Assembly: GCF_000327385.1 (NCBI RefSeq)
Contig: NW_008710347.1
Span: 30,720 to 94,719 of the forward strand
Direction of reading: 5' to 3'
Length of the DNA: 64,000 nucleotides
From: Lottia gigantea
Lineage: Eukaryota > Mollusca > Gastropoda > Lottiidae
Positions within the stretch are counted from its first letter, which is position 1; each line of letters begins with the position of its first letter. Both the position numbers and the translations under genes were made by a program. The notes below the pieces were generated by a model. That model was given only the letters and a program-made list of their open reading frames with translations. It had not been told where the DNA came from and did no database searches. Of the stretch, positions 46,701-59,955 are shown piece by piece.

Positions 46701-47469
46701 TGAGGTATTTCTGAAGGAATTATGAGCTTTGTGTACAATTCTACTACTTATCAGATAAGATTTACATATATCCAAGACACAAATCAACCTCAGAAAATGG
46801 CGAACCTGTAAAATCATAAATTTATACATAATTTAACAAGTTCTTATATATTATTATGATCTTATTACGGTTTATTGATTCTTGTAAAGTAAAAATGAGT
46901 AATAGATTCTCATTGATATGACACGATATTCTTTTATTCCACTCGAACAAATTTGTATCTTGCTAAAACGTGATTTTTAATAATTCATATATAATCTTAA
47001 TACATAAACTGTTTGCTTTAGTAACGTTGTTTAGAATGAATTACTTAACTTGGCAACCAGAAAGTATTCATCGTTAAATAGTTAATTTTTTCACTCTTGG
47101 TTTAGTCAGTAAATGTCAGCATCATATTCTTATATTATATCCTTTACTTTACTTAGTTTTATACATAAAGATTTTATTACATTAAAGATGTGTTTCTTTC
47201 ATCAACTGCATTGGTGTGTATCTATATCTCCTGTGGGAAACAGCGGAATTGAATAAAGTACGTATTTTAGTCGCAGAGAGAGTCGCATTAGATACTCTAA
47301 CAAATACCACCTAGTGAATAATTAAACTTTCGAGTATGCAATGAGCTTAGAATTTCATGTAAGGTATGTTTAACAATACAATTTCCATTTGTGCAAAAGC
47401 AATGCAAAAAAACAGATTACTCCTTTTAACAAATGAAGCATAGATTTAGATAATCATACGAAGAACTAT

Positions 47470-48430
47470 TTACCTATACAGATTTTTTATAAAAAATGTA
47501 GGAAAGATACATATTTAGTGTGGTTTCAATTTAGGATACTACGTAGAGTTTTAGCGACAAATAATTTAATTTTTACAATGAAAATTAACGAGTCACCAAA
47601 TTGCAATGTCTGTCATGATAACAAAGAAAAACAGTCTATCTTTCATCTCTTTCTAAAGTCAATTTATTCACATTCGCAATTTATGGAGAGAAATACAAAA
47701 TTGGATCCACGAAAAATAAAATTGAAATTAGCACAGCAGTAAAAGACATGATACTGGGAACCTTGGGTGTTAACAATCATGCTACAATATAATAACAAAG
47801 AATCAGATCTACAGGGATTGCAGATTAAAGGGGAATTCTGCGCTTTCTGTAAAACATTTTCATTATCAAAAACGTTGTAAATTATACCTAAAAATATTTC
47901 CAAAGTTTGCTATTTATATCTATTTATCTACTTGATCAAACCGAATTTGAGTAATAATTGTTGATTAAGCAGTTTGACCTAGTAGCTGTGATTGGCTTTA
48001 TATTGGCTCGTTATATTTAGTTGAAATCTTCAAAAAAAAACACAGGGGACATATTTCCCTACAATAAGGCGTTTATATTACTCAAATCCGAACAGTAGTT
48101 TTCTAACAGCTTGCAATAAGCATAACAAATATTAAAAGGTTCCTTAACCTTTAACGTAAAGTTTTGGCGTTAAAAAATTAACAGCTGTTTTTTTAGTTAA
48201 AACTCTCAGATACGTTAAGGGATAGGCTACAATTCTATAGATTTTGGTTTATAGTTTTCACAAATTTGAGCAAAACAATTTTCTAACCTACAAAAAAAAG
48301 CGGAATGCCCCTTTAGATAAACCTCCCACTTTATTTTCTATCCAAAATGATATTAAAAAATGCTACCAAATTGAAAGACTTTCATGCCGGTTAAACAGTA
48401 GCCTCATGCCAGTAACCTCAGTGGTCAAAT
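47470..48430 (+). mobile_element. Non-LTR retrotransposon (LINE) remnant, 3' end of reverse transcriptase
   Basis: At 47,518-47,742 the frame reads WFQFRILRRVLATNNLIF, then SPNCNVCHDNKE and IFHLF. This is the zinc-binding region (zf-RVT) that follows the reverse transcriptase in LINE ORF2. LINE-like sequence continues in another frame (RNLWREIQNWI, VKDMILG), so there is at least one frameshift. It is cut by the MITE at 47,828. About 100 bases beyond the MITE (PTLFSIQNDIKKCYQIERL) resemble the very C-terminus of such proteins. Clade not determined. Confidence 0.7.
47828..48313. mobile_element. TA-flanked MITE nested in the LINE remnant
   Basis: Left AAGGGGAATTCTGCGCTTTC and right AAAAAAAGCGGAATGCCCCTT are inverted repeats. 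Target duplication TA at 47,826-47,827 and 48,314-48,315. Same family as 19,038-19,449, about 486 bases, non-coding. Confidence 0.8.
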
Positions 48431-48619
48431 AAAATTGCTGAGGAACGTCATCTGAAAAATTATGATTCTAGTAATATTTAATGAATTGCTATTTTCCTGC
48501 AGGAAATAAATCTTGAAATTTGATTGGACGAACATATTGATATAATTAATAACAATGTCTTACTATGACGTCATAATAGCGTTACTAACATTCAGCGTAT
48601 CATAGTGATAGTAAACTCT

Positions 48620-51600
48620 ATGGCGGACTTTAATTTCAGGCAACAGTTTCCGTATTTTAGAGGTGATGGTTCATTTAGAACACAGGGTGCTAGTTGTAAG
48701 TAAATTCAATGAAAAGTATCATCATATTTCAAATATTCAACCACATATAATGATTTCCGTACAAGTTAAACGTAAAATTTGTTAAAACTTAGCCTATGTG
48801 TTTTTCTAATTTCAGATCGACCTAATGGATACCATCAACATCAACGTTTCCAAAATTTCAATTGGGGGATTCCTCCCCGTGGTTATTTCAACCCACGCTT
48901 CCGTTATGATACTCCACGAATGATAGGCCTACGAGATAGAAGCTTCCAGTCGAGTAGGCCTACTTATTTCAATTCCAGGTACACACAATGCCAATGGTAC
49001 AGCGGCCTGGAAACCACAGGTAGCAAAGGATACAATCAAAATAAAGGAAATTTCGCAGGAAAACAGGACAATAAAGCATTCGGAACCTACTTAGATAAAT
49101 TAAGAGCAGCAGTGGATAGGAGGGAAGACGAGGCAGCTGAATATCTACTAAATAACTTTATATCTACAACATTAATCAAATCTGTGAAAGAACTGAATAG
49201 AGAGAACGGTAAAATTGGCAAGCATGCTGACAGGGTCAAATACAAGAAACCGAAAAAATTTAATAAAAATGATCAAATAAAGGCCTATGCCATTGATTAT
49301 AAGCTAGAGTTTATAATAACATCAGAACCAGAAATTGGATTTGTAAGAGAAAGAGGAGGCGAGGGCTGTTTTGTAGAAATGGGTCCGATAGGTAAGTGTT
49401 TCGGTACTTTTTTGCTCTGTATTCCCTAGTGCTTCGATCTTGAGATTCGATCTGATATTACCTTTTAATTCTTTTTATTTTTTAGTTGAAGAAGATCTTC
49501 AGAAAATATCTAAATATCTCTTAGAAACAGAATTTGACCGTGTGTCATTTACAGGTTTAGATGAAGAGATGATGAAGTTTTATGTCCTGATGAACAGTGT
49601 AGATTTTCTGGTCATTCCCTCTAAAAATCTGGTTTACGAAAGAAACAAAATCGCCGGAGGTCTCTTCACCAAATCTAAACGTACGATGGAAGATATCGGT
49701 AAGTTAAATTTATATATTTTGTAGGCCATCCTGTTACAGATGAGTAACGTTTTCTATGTTTGCGCAGATTCTGTAAGTATCGTAGCCATTCGGCAATTCT
49801 CGACAGTATCCGTAAGCTGAATCTGACTCCGTAATGAATGGGGAATTCCGTTGTGTCTCCTTGGGCGAGACTCTTTACATCCGGTATTTAGCAGTGATTT
49901 GTCTTTTGATAGTAATAGTGCGACCTAAATATAGTTCTTAAATCTAGATACTTTGGAAGTTAATTCTGACACTTACATAATATATGCATTTAATGCTATT
50001 ATTGTGACTATTGATCATCCAATGATTCATTTCATTATCAGTTTGATATATATCTTACGAATGTTTTGTTTTCATTGACTTTGTTTACAAACACTTGTAA
50101 CCGTTTGTATCGTAGCAAAACTGTTAACAGAATTATATGATCATATTTATTTTAATTTTTTTTTTAAATACGTCTTTATTGCTTTAAATCCAGTTTTTTA
50201 TGTATATAGACTTCTATTTATTTATCTTATCTTATTTTATATTATTTATTCCATTCGACATCACTATGGAAATGAGACACTATTGGATATTGGATAATGG
50301 TTAATCACCATTTAAGAACGTTACCTGTATGCGTGATGAAACGCTGTGTTTAAAGAAATAAATAGAATTCTTTATCCATAAAAATAACTGTTGTTCTCAA
50401 TATTCTGTGATACTTCTAAATGTCTTACAGGATTGCTTTAAAGGGGCAGAGGCGAGATTTCCTGGGGTAAATCATACCTCAGAAACGTGAATTGTTCCGC
50501 TAATCTAATCAGTAATATTGTTAACAGTTTACCGTAAAAAATGTAACTTGTAATCTCATCGAGTCGTCCATTTGACAGACTTGAATATTTGAATATCTTA
50601 ACAATGACGTCATGTATAAAGTAGACTCAATTATCCTGTCCCACTTGTCTACGCACAGCTGCGACGGAAGATGTCTTGGTGTCAGAGACTATATCAACAA
50701 GACGTTCGAATTTCGGATACCCCAATTTCTTAAAAAGAAGATAAGATTGTCACCGAAATAAATAAAAAGTTAAATTTCTTGTTGTCTTTTTGGAGGAATT
50801 GTGCGAATCTATTAATCTTTCAGATGACTTGTATTTAGAAGAATGCCCTGTTATCTTTCTTGAAGGTTATCGCGAAACAGCTGAAACAACTGAAGGTAAT
50901 TCTTTACAGACATAATTTTCTCCACTGCCATCTTAAATGATATTCTCGAAACATAGTGGAACACATCCATATTCGCTTAATTTATCATGTACAGTTTAAA
51001 AAACGAGAAACATTCTTACCAATTCTTATGAAAATTCGATTGAAAACTTAAGGATCTATAGCATTTTTAATGTGACTGTTTTAGATTTAGAAACCGCCGC
51101 AAGGTTCTCGGTGGATCAGTATTTTTGATGAAAATCATCTGTAATCTAAAGCAGCAACAAAAGTTTCAATGTTCGGGTTGATATCTGTATTCAGACAGTA
51201 GGTAATGATTGTTTTCATGAAATTTTATTTCGCTGCGGATGTTTTTTTTTCTTTGGTCAGCAAAACCTAAACAATGAAATTATTTTTCTTCATCATTGTT
51301 CTTCATATTTATGATTTCAGATGGCACTTTAATACGTCAATGTCGTTTGATCATCTTAGATGATAAACGAGACGAAGTCCATTTCTACAAAGATTTGAGA
51401 AAGAGACAGGAGAAACTAAACGCTAAATTAAATGAAAACCTATTTGGCGAATTAATGGGAAAACAAGTTGATGAAATTGAACTAAAGCAGGGTCAATGTG
51501 ATACTGGATTAAATGAAACACAACGTAATGATGAACTAAACGAAAAATATGATAACAATGAAACACAAAGTAATAACGAACTAAACGAAAGACATATAGA

Positions 51601-53591
51601 CAATGAAACACAACGTTATGATGAAATAAACGAAAGATATGATAACAATGAAACACAACGTTATGATGAAATAAACGAAAGACATGATAACAATGAAACA
51701 GAACGTAGTGATGAAATAAACGAAAGACATGATAACAATAAAACACAACGTTATAACGAACCAAAGGAAAGTAATGATAACAATTTAACACAATATAATG
51801 ATGAACTAAACGAAAGCCATGATAACAATGAAACACAACGTTATGGTGAACTAAAGGAGAGACATGATAACAATGAAACAGAACGTAGTGATGTACTAAA
51901 GGACACACATGATACCAATGAAACACAGCGTTATGATGAAATAAAGGAAAGACATGATAACAACGAAACAGAACGTAGTGATGAACTAAAGGAAAGACAT
52001 TATAACAATAATACACAACGTAATAATGAATTAAAGGAGAGTCAGGATAACTATGAAACAGAACGTAATGAAGAACCAAAGGAAAGTCATGATAACAATT
52101 TAGCACAATGTAATGATGAACTAAAGGAAAGACATGGTAACAATAAAACACAACGTAATAATAAATTAAAGGAGAGTCAGGATAACTATGAAACAGAACG
52201 TAATGAAGAACCAAAGGAAAGTCATGATAACAATTTAGCACAATGTAATGATGAACTAAACGAAAGACATGATAACAATGAAACACACCATAATGATGAA
52301 CTAAAGGAAATAAATGATAACAATGAAACACAACGTAATGACGAACTAAAAGATAGACATGATAACAATGAAACACAACGTAATGATGATCTAAAGGAGA
52401 GACATGATAGCAATGAAACAGAACGCAATGATAAACTGAAGGAGAGACATATTAACAATGAAACTCAAAGTAATGATGAACTACGGGAGACACATGATAA
52501 CGAAGAAAAACGGTGTTATCATGAACTAAATAAGAGACATAATAACAACAAAACACAACGTAATGATGAACCAAAGCGGGCGCATGATGACAATGAAACA
52601 CAACGTAATGATGAACTTAAGGAGAGACATGATAACAATGAAACAGAACATAGTGATGAATTAAAGGACATACGTGATAACAATGAAACAGAACGTAATG
52701 ATGAACTAGAGGAAAGATATGATAACAATTTAACACAACGTTATGATAAACTAAAGGAGACGCATGATAACAATAAAACAGAACGTAATAGTGAACTAAA
52801 GGAGAGTCAAAATAATAGTGAACAAAAAGAATTCAATTTGTATAAAATCCTTGGTATTTCGGGAGAAGGGTTAATCTATGGTTTTAGTGCTAGTAACAAG
52901 ACAGTCAATGATTTCACCAGTCATAAAGAAAGTAATATCATTACTGTTGATAATGATTGTGTAGAAATGTCAAAGGGTAGGAATAATCTGTTGTATTATG
53001 TTATTAATATGCTTCAAAGAGGTTTTTCAAGCTTTTTTATGTGTAACGGGAACATTTTTCAATTTATATCATTCCATTTTTCGTCAGATGTTTGTGGTTT
53101 CTGAAAATATATAGATGCTTAACCGCATATAACGTCACTGTGGCATAAAATGATACTAATTTATAACGCCTTTTGCGACAGCTATGTCATATACGTTAGA
53201 AATTGCAAGAACCACAACGCCTGATTGTTTCACTGATACACATTACAATTTTAGCAAACCTCTTTAAGCTTTAATGACCTAAATTCTGGCACTATCCACA
53301 AAAATAAGAAACTTAGAATTTTTGTATTAAGGTGAGGATACATGAGAAAGAGGCAGCCAAATTTAAATAATCTAATATACACTTGATACTGGGCTGGATT
53401 GGAACCCAATCATCCAATTACATTGGAAATTACCAACCAAATAGTTAAATATTTTTTACTGTATTGTCATTTCTATAACAAAAATATAGGAAACATTGTT
53501 GTGTATTTCAGTTGAACTAAATAAAAAGAAAAGTGTTGGATTTCTGGAAAGAGCAAGAAGATCATTGAGTAGGATGCTGTGGAAGAATTGA
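48620..53591 (+). CDS. 890-aa protein of unknown family with long 15-residue repeat tract
   Basis: Six phase-consistent exons: 48,620-48,695; 48,816-49,391; 49,486-49,698; 50,824-50,895; 51,321-52,976; 53,512-53,591. Residues 1-110 are low-complexity, rich in Arg, Phe, Tyr, Asn and Gln (FRGDGSFR, IPPRGYFNPRFRYD), resembling prion-like or RNA-granule sequences. Residues about 115-350 look globular (ALDYKLEF-type strands, GFVRERGGEGCFVEMGPI, MMKFYVLMNSVDFLVIPS). I do not recognise this domain. Residues about 371-809 are about 29 repeats of 15 residues, consensus NDELKERHDNNETQR, highly charged, probably helical or disordered. The C-terminus is basic (KKKSVGFLERARRSLSRMLWKN). No signal peptide or TM helix, so probably intracellular. 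The final donor (TCAAAGG|GTAGGA at 52,976) was chosen by phase; reading on would end at 53,104 instead. AATAAA lies at 53,740. Confidence 0.8.
50440..50600 (+). repeat. Dispersed repeat family B, diverged copy
   Basis: 'ttaaaggggcaga', 'cctcagaaacgtgaattgtt', 'gctaatctaatcagtaatattg' and 'gtttaccgt' follow the family order; it lies in intron 3 of the 890-aa gene. Confidence 0.5.
51495..52810 (+). repeat. Coding 45-bp minisatellite, about 29 copies
   Basis: Unit like 'gaaacacaacg' + 'taatgatgaactaaa' + 'ggaaagacatgataacaat' (45 bases), wholly inside exon 5. Period is a multiple of three, so copy-number changes keep the frame. A larger block around 52,010-52,130 is repeated almost exactly at 52,145-52,265, showing recent multi-unit duplication. 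Confidence 0.95.
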
Positions 53592-53739
53592 AGAATTTGA
53601 TACCAGATATATTATTATTACAGTATAAGGGTAGAATTAGCTATGTAGAATGTATAATGAAAATTTTATACGTATAAGACACGGCAGATTTGTTTGACTT
53701 ACAAACCGACAAGCATATAAATACTCATTTGAGAAAAAC

Positions 53740-53745
53740 AATAAA
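53740..53745 (+). promoter_or_regulatory. Candidate poly(A) signal AATAAA
   Basis: Canonical AATAAA about 150 bases after the stop of the 890-aa gene. Confidence 0.55.
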
Positions 53746-56580
53746 TATGAAACAAGGGGGCGCAACTCGTGCTCTCAAGACTCGATCAGTTCATCAACCA
53801 GTGAGTTAGGCTTACCGTTTGTAACACTAAGGAAATTTCATTTTACAAATTTTGAGTATACCTCATATCCTGTGAGTCGGAGAAGGTAGAAATTCCCCCG
53901 GAAATATATCTGTAACCTCCCGACTGTGTATGAAATATCCCCAGGATTTTGAAAATATCGCTAGGAATATATCTCCTGAAATTCTACTAGAGGGTTATAA
54001 ATTACTAAATTAATTAATTGGAGAATAATCAGTGCCATAAATTTATGACTTTAAATTTCTTGTTGTGTTTCTTGTGAAGATATTTGTCCCTACGGATCTT
54101 TGTGAACCACGGCAGTAACCAGACTTATACACAAGATAAGAATGAAGAGTCTGTGAGACTGGCATTGTTTTCAATTCTATCTCGGCAGATAAAGAGCTTT
54201 TATTTAGAATTTTACGAATACAACAACAGTTGTAGTATGAAGTCCTCAAATTTCGTCTGAGTTGTTTCCCTTTAATTGTTGCAACTGGACCCGCACAATA
54301 TTTCTTAAATACTTATCAAAAATTCAGATTTAGGGGGAATTTCAGACAACAAAATCCAAATCTATACCATTCAAAAAAGAAAAAAGGGCAATAGAAGGGG
54401 AGATCTTCAAATGCTACGGACTACAATCAGAACTCTTGAAATTATTTGTGGTATGAGTTCTATATGAAGGTTGCCTTTTCCATATCATAGTGATCTCCCT
54501 TATTCTAGTTTTCAGCTTATTCACAAATGTGCAGTAGTTTGATCATAGAACTGTAATGTACACCAGTTTTAATTGATATAATTTTTATAACACTTGACCT
54601 CTTGAAATTTGAAAAATCCATTGCTAACACCGTGTAACATTCTGATATCGTTACATCTCAGCTTTAAAAACAAACACACTGGAAATATTTCACAAAAAAT
54701 GTGATGTTTTTAAAATGTTCTGGAAGTGCATAAGTCTTTGCTAATTTTAATTTTTATTTTTATTAAGGATTTGAACGACCTTTAGAATGGACCTTATATT
54801 TTTATTTGATCTTAATTCGATCTACTTTTCCCCCAACTTACACCCAACTTTAAAGTCCATGGTTTGCCATCTTCGGGGGTTGATTTATAATTATCAGAAG
54901 TCAGAAGTACGACTAGAACTGTACAAAATCAGATAATTCTTTCAATTATAATTCAAACAAATAAAAAACACTTTTATTTCGTTCACAAGCTTATAAATCC
55001 CAATCCTAAAAATTTGCGTTGTCTGAAAGTTGTACGTGTTGTTGATAACAGAAAGAACGCTGTTCGATAATTTTTTATTTATCAAGTCTTTAAACGTTCT
55101 TCAAAATGGAGGCTCTTAAAAAGGCGAGTCGTATTTTTAGCTTTCAAACACATATCTAATAAGGGATACACGAGGAAAGGGGGCTCAAATTTCGACGATT
55201 AGCTGTGAACATTTTTTTACCAACAGATAGAACTCATAGTCATAAGTTGGTTTTATTTCATTATTTGAATCTACTACAATGTACAGTTTATATTTGATTA
55301 GAATCACTAAGTAAAATATATATTCTGAAGCCAAAAATCAATAATTATAATATCAGATAAACATATATCTTATTTAATATTCAATACACGTTTTATTATA
55401 TTCTATAAATATTAGAACTAGGGATAATTCTATAGAACAAAGCAATGAAAGAATCGTTTCTAAATTGACAATGCATGTCTCATCAACCGTCAAGTCAATA
55501 ACATGATTGACATTTCAAACTATCAATTTCCCTACCTCGGCTTATGTTTGCGTTTTTCAATAAAAACATTTCTATGGTAAAAACAAAATGCATAAGTTTT
55601 ACCTGCGGGCTCGGGTTGTCGTTCTGTATTCATTACTTCAATCAGCCCCATACAGCACTGATATTGTTTGATTTGACTATTGTCAAGTCTAAAGTGGGTC
55701 GTGTTCTTCGATTTTTAAGAATAACAAAATACAAATACACTTGGCTCTTTTCACAGTTGAGTTCCGTAACGACTTGCTACTTATGACACAGTAAAATCAA
55801 TTTGTCGTTGATTTCTACCAGTTTGACAGCTAATGTATTGACCTTCTATAAATCATAGAGCATCAGCAAATAATGGATCCAATATCTTTTATCAATCTCG
55901 TTTCACAGCTAGACATTGACTTTATGGCGTGGAAAATTCAATAAGTCTATTAAAGCATAAACTTGTTACATTATGAAAAATAAACTCTTCCCATCTTTGA
56001 GTGACATTGTACGACACGTTATTCCGTTCTGATTGTGGAACATTTCCTTTTATTGCTGACAATTAGTCACAGTAACAGATAAATTCACTTACTACTAACA
56101 GATTTCACTGACAAACAATTTTACTTCAATCAAGTGGAACAGTGAGAGTTTTAACGCTAGATTATTTAATAAAATGTCAAATGTTGGTGCATTGTTGTTC
56201 AATTTAAACTACTGAGATTTTAAAATTAAATTCTTCAAGCATATCGTCCTAAAATATTCTCGTATAAAGTAGATAATTGATATGTACTTAAAGCATTTTC
56301 TGATCTAGAGTGATTCGGTCTAGAAAACGCTGTGGTTCTAACTTTCTGAGATCGGCTATGACTTACATGTTATGAATTTACAGGATCAGCTTACGGGAGA
56401 ATTTTGTTATCCATTTGAAAAGCTCGTCGCCGAGTTACATATTTTTGTAGGCTTGACAACTCAAGTAGCTTCACATTAAATTAATATTTTGACCTGTAGG
56501 TAAAATGCTATATCAAACACATTTTTTTGAATCAAATGTATGTGACAATCGAAGTTTGAGCTAAATATTGCCACATGGTC

Positions 56581-56822
56581 ACATGCTCTCATTTTCGGGG
56601 AAATATTTCACCCAATTTCCATCCTACTAATCGATTTTTCAAGTTTATCACCTCAGACCTGTAAAGTTTATTCGATCAAGATTGCTTGACAACGGGAAGT
56701 CCCAGGCGCTCATTACTGGGTAAAACATTTCACTAATCAATCCCCATCCGACTAGTCGCTTTTTCCCTCATATCATCTCAAACCTGTAACGATTATTCGA
56801 TCAAGATTCCTTGACAATTGGA
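56581..56822. repeat. Two-copy tandem repeat, period about 122
   Basis: 'gctctcatt...gggg.aaa.atttcac', 'ccatcc.actaatcg', 'atcacctcagacctgtaa', 'ttattcgatcaagatt.cttgacaa' occur twice in the same order with about 20% difference by eye. Confidence 0.75.
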
Positions 56823-58234
56823 AATCGAATAAGAGGTTCAAATTTTTTTGTTAACATACAAATAAGCAAGATGTTGTTATCCACAATTTTACAACTTGAC
56901 ATCCACACTGAAAATATTTTAAGAAAGAAATCGTTTTAAATGTACGGAAATCGGCTGTATCGGGAAGCAAAAATTATCCGAATGTCTAAATGTTTCATTT
57001 TTTTTTCTAAAAAGATTTGTCAATGTTTTAGTAACAGGTGTGGATGTGTCTTGACGAAAACAAAAGACAGTATTAAGATGAACCTGTTAAGAATAGCTGA
57101 CTGAGACTTTGTGACCGAATGGATTAGCGAACAGCGTTCCTTAAACTTCAACAATACAACGTTAGCCTTGTTCTCAACGTGGGAAACACTCTCAAACAGA
57201 TCTCATTCGACCAATTATGATTACATTTACTCTCGTTTGTGTGCTTTTCTCAAAAGGCGAATATTTCTCGAAAAGATTTGTCATATTTGATTGAGAAAGC
57301 CAAATGTTGAAGGGAGAATTTACGTGATATTTTAGAGGAAAGACGAGTCGGGGATTAAGGGGATGTATTCGATTTGTTTAACTTCTATTAACTCAGAATT
57401 AAATCTTGATTCAATAATCTAAACTGTTACAATTCTGGATTAACATAATGTAATCTTTGGTGATAATAGAAATGGTATCTATTGAGCAAAACAGATGCTT
57501 CAAATATTTTAACCTTATCAAACAATTTTTATATTGTGAAAGGGACACTTCATACATTTTTATAACAAATTGTAAATAGTTACAAAAAATTTCTTAAACC
57601 TTTCTTATTCTTATAGATATAATTAATTCCGCTTGTGTAAAGGCAAGCAATTGTTATTGTTCACTTTCAGGAATAGGTCGAAATAGAGCAAACTTTATAT
57701 TCGATTTCGAGATTTCTAGCTTTTGAAATAGTTTAAGAAATTTAAAAAAAAGCACTGCTCGTGTTTATTTGGATAGTACTCGGGTCTGCACAAAAAAAAA
57801 CTTTCCTTTCCTATTCCAAACAATATTAAAAGATACTATGTATAATATATTTTTTGACTATTTTGTTCTACTTAAATAAACTTAAAATTTGAGACAGGGC
57901 AAATAGACAGGAATGTCTGGGAAAGAAAGAGAGAATGGATATTTATAGAAAAGTACTGAGAACCAGATAGGGGAATATAGAGGGCAAAGAGAGAAAGAGA
58001 TATGGACGTAGGAATTTTGAGAGACATTGTAGTGCCGGAATAATTGGCAGGGAATTAGGGAGAAAAGACTCGGGTGTCACGAGTACAACAATTAGTGGAG
58101 TGGAAGAAGAATTAGGCAAGGGGAGTACAGAGAGGTACTGGATTGGACAGGAAAAACCAGACTAAAGGCATAAGTGTGGTAGGAACTGCGAACGAGTTTG
58201 GCTGAGACGGCGAACTCAAGGAGGAAAAGTGAGA

Positions 58235-58590
58235 AAGAAGGAACGAAGTATGGTTTTACCCGGACCAAAGTACAAAAGATGTATGGTTTTACCTGGATCT
58301 AAGTAGGCACGAACAAGGGTTTTACCTGGATCGAAGTAGGAACGAAGAATGGTTTGAAATGGATCATAGTAAGAACGAACAAGAGCTTCACCTGGATCTA
58401 CGTAGGAACGAACAAGAGCTTCACCTGGATCTACGTAGGAATGAATTAACTAGGGTTTTACATGGTCCTGAACCTAGATGAGCGTGAGTTTTTCTCGGAT
58501 CTAAGAGGAAAGGAATTTGGTTCTGCTGGGATAAAAGTAGAAATGGAATTTGGTTTTGCCTGGCTATGTAGAAATAGGATTTGACATGAA
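58235..58590 (+). repeat. ~42-bp degenerate minisatellite (gaacgaa...ggttttacctggatc)
   Basis: 'gttttacctggatc.aagtaggaacgaa' recurs about eight times, with two adjacent nearly identical units ('caagagcttcacctggatctacgtagga'). Confidence 0.8.
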
Positions 58591-59737
58591 CATGGTGTGG
58601 ATATCAACATTTCAGGGACTATTATATATTATGATCCTTGCTCAATAATTATAATATTGACTTTCTGGTCAGTTTATAAACAATACTTCACTTTTCAAGT
58701 ATTTAATGATAAATTAAAAAGTAAAGTTTGTTTAGACAAAGTCTATATTATTGAGACACGGTGAAATATTTTGTTAGAATTTAGAAAGGCGAATAGTCAA
58801 TATGAATTGACTACACATCTGTCTTATATTGACTCCATACAAACCATTCAACACATTACTTCAATATTTGAACACTGAAATTGCATTCAATTCAGTTTGT
58901 GTATTAAGTCGACGTAAATAAAGGGATTTTAAGGGAGTAAAAGAAGCAACTGGATAAGGGTCGACTATATTATAATCTGCGATACAGGCTACTATTCAAA
59001 TATGGCGTATAACAATTTTCTGCTCCTTCATATACGTTCGTCTGTATTGTTAATTTTGTAAGGATTCAGTCACCCTAATCTGTAGAGGTCTATATTATCA
59101 TATAGAATATTATATCTCTGCATTCAGCTCACTTCATACATTATCAATTTAACTATACAGACAATTTCTCGCTTGAGGGCATCTATTGGTGGCTGCCCGT
59201 CCCATCGTATTTTATGTGTCTAAATCTAATAGATAGTATTCAACAAGTATTTTATATACAAGACTAGTGTATGATTGGTTTATTGTAAAAGGGGAGGAGT
59301 TTGTATATATTATAGATTATAAATGTGTCCGGCTGATGTATTAGATCATCATTTATCGATGTATTCAAATAGTAACCTATACACTGAATGTACAATTACA
59401 ATTACCATGGTATGCTAAATTTGGCGTAATGCATATTACAAGCTTGTCATCATCAGCGCTTTAGACTTACAGATATACCGAGTAATCAAAAGACGAATGC
59501 ATAAATACATCCATATCTACCAAAAGTGCAACTCGGGTGGTATTGGTATTGCAGCATTTAGGTTGCAGTAATCATACACTGCCTCGTGTATGGACACACT
59601 TTCCTGTCGTTATTTACAATTCATATTATGGTAATAACATTCCAGGCTTTGCAACTTAGTAAAGACGAGAGTACCATTGTCGAAACGTCGTATTGTAACA
59701 TAAAGTAGTAATTGTTAACCATAAAGTGTGTTGTGTT

Positions 59738-59955
59738 GAAGGGACAGGTTGCCATTTTTTGACCAATCGGTCCTTAGTCTTAGAAACGTGTTTTTTTTTA
59801 GCTAAGCCAATCAGTTATAGCGCTCACAGTTCACCGTCGAAATTTGAGCCTTTAAATCCACATGTGTCCAGAATTATCCACTTTTGCAAGTTTTTTACAT
59901 ATATTCAAGACTCAAATCAACTCGAAAAATGGCGCATCTGTCACTTTAATTTAAA
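59738..59955 (+). repeat. Dispersed repeat family B, best-preserved copy
   Basis: 'gaagggacaggttgcc', 'gaccaatcggtccttagtct', 'agctaagccaatcagttata', 'gagcctttaaatccacatg', 'tgtccagaattatcc', 'caagactcaaatcaa', ending 'tcactttaattta'. Confidence 0.75.

Larger units (their letters stand above)
46002..48619. other. Intergenic stretch between mucin-like and 890-aa genes
   Basis: Contains a family B repeat (46,472-46,700), a LINE remnant interrupted by a MITE (47,470-48,430) and the likely promoter of the next gene. No other coding exon seen. Confidence 0.5.

Noticed and set aside
51423-52376. 317-codon open frame on the minus strand (His/Tyr/Val-rich)
   Set aside because: Antisense shadow of the 45-bp coding repeat: with a period divisible by three and no antisense stop in the unit, the reverse frame stays open automatically. 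The sense strand has the splice-consistent gene.
52222-52728. Ser/Leu-rich minus-strand frames
   Set aside because: Also shadows of the same minisatellite in another frame.
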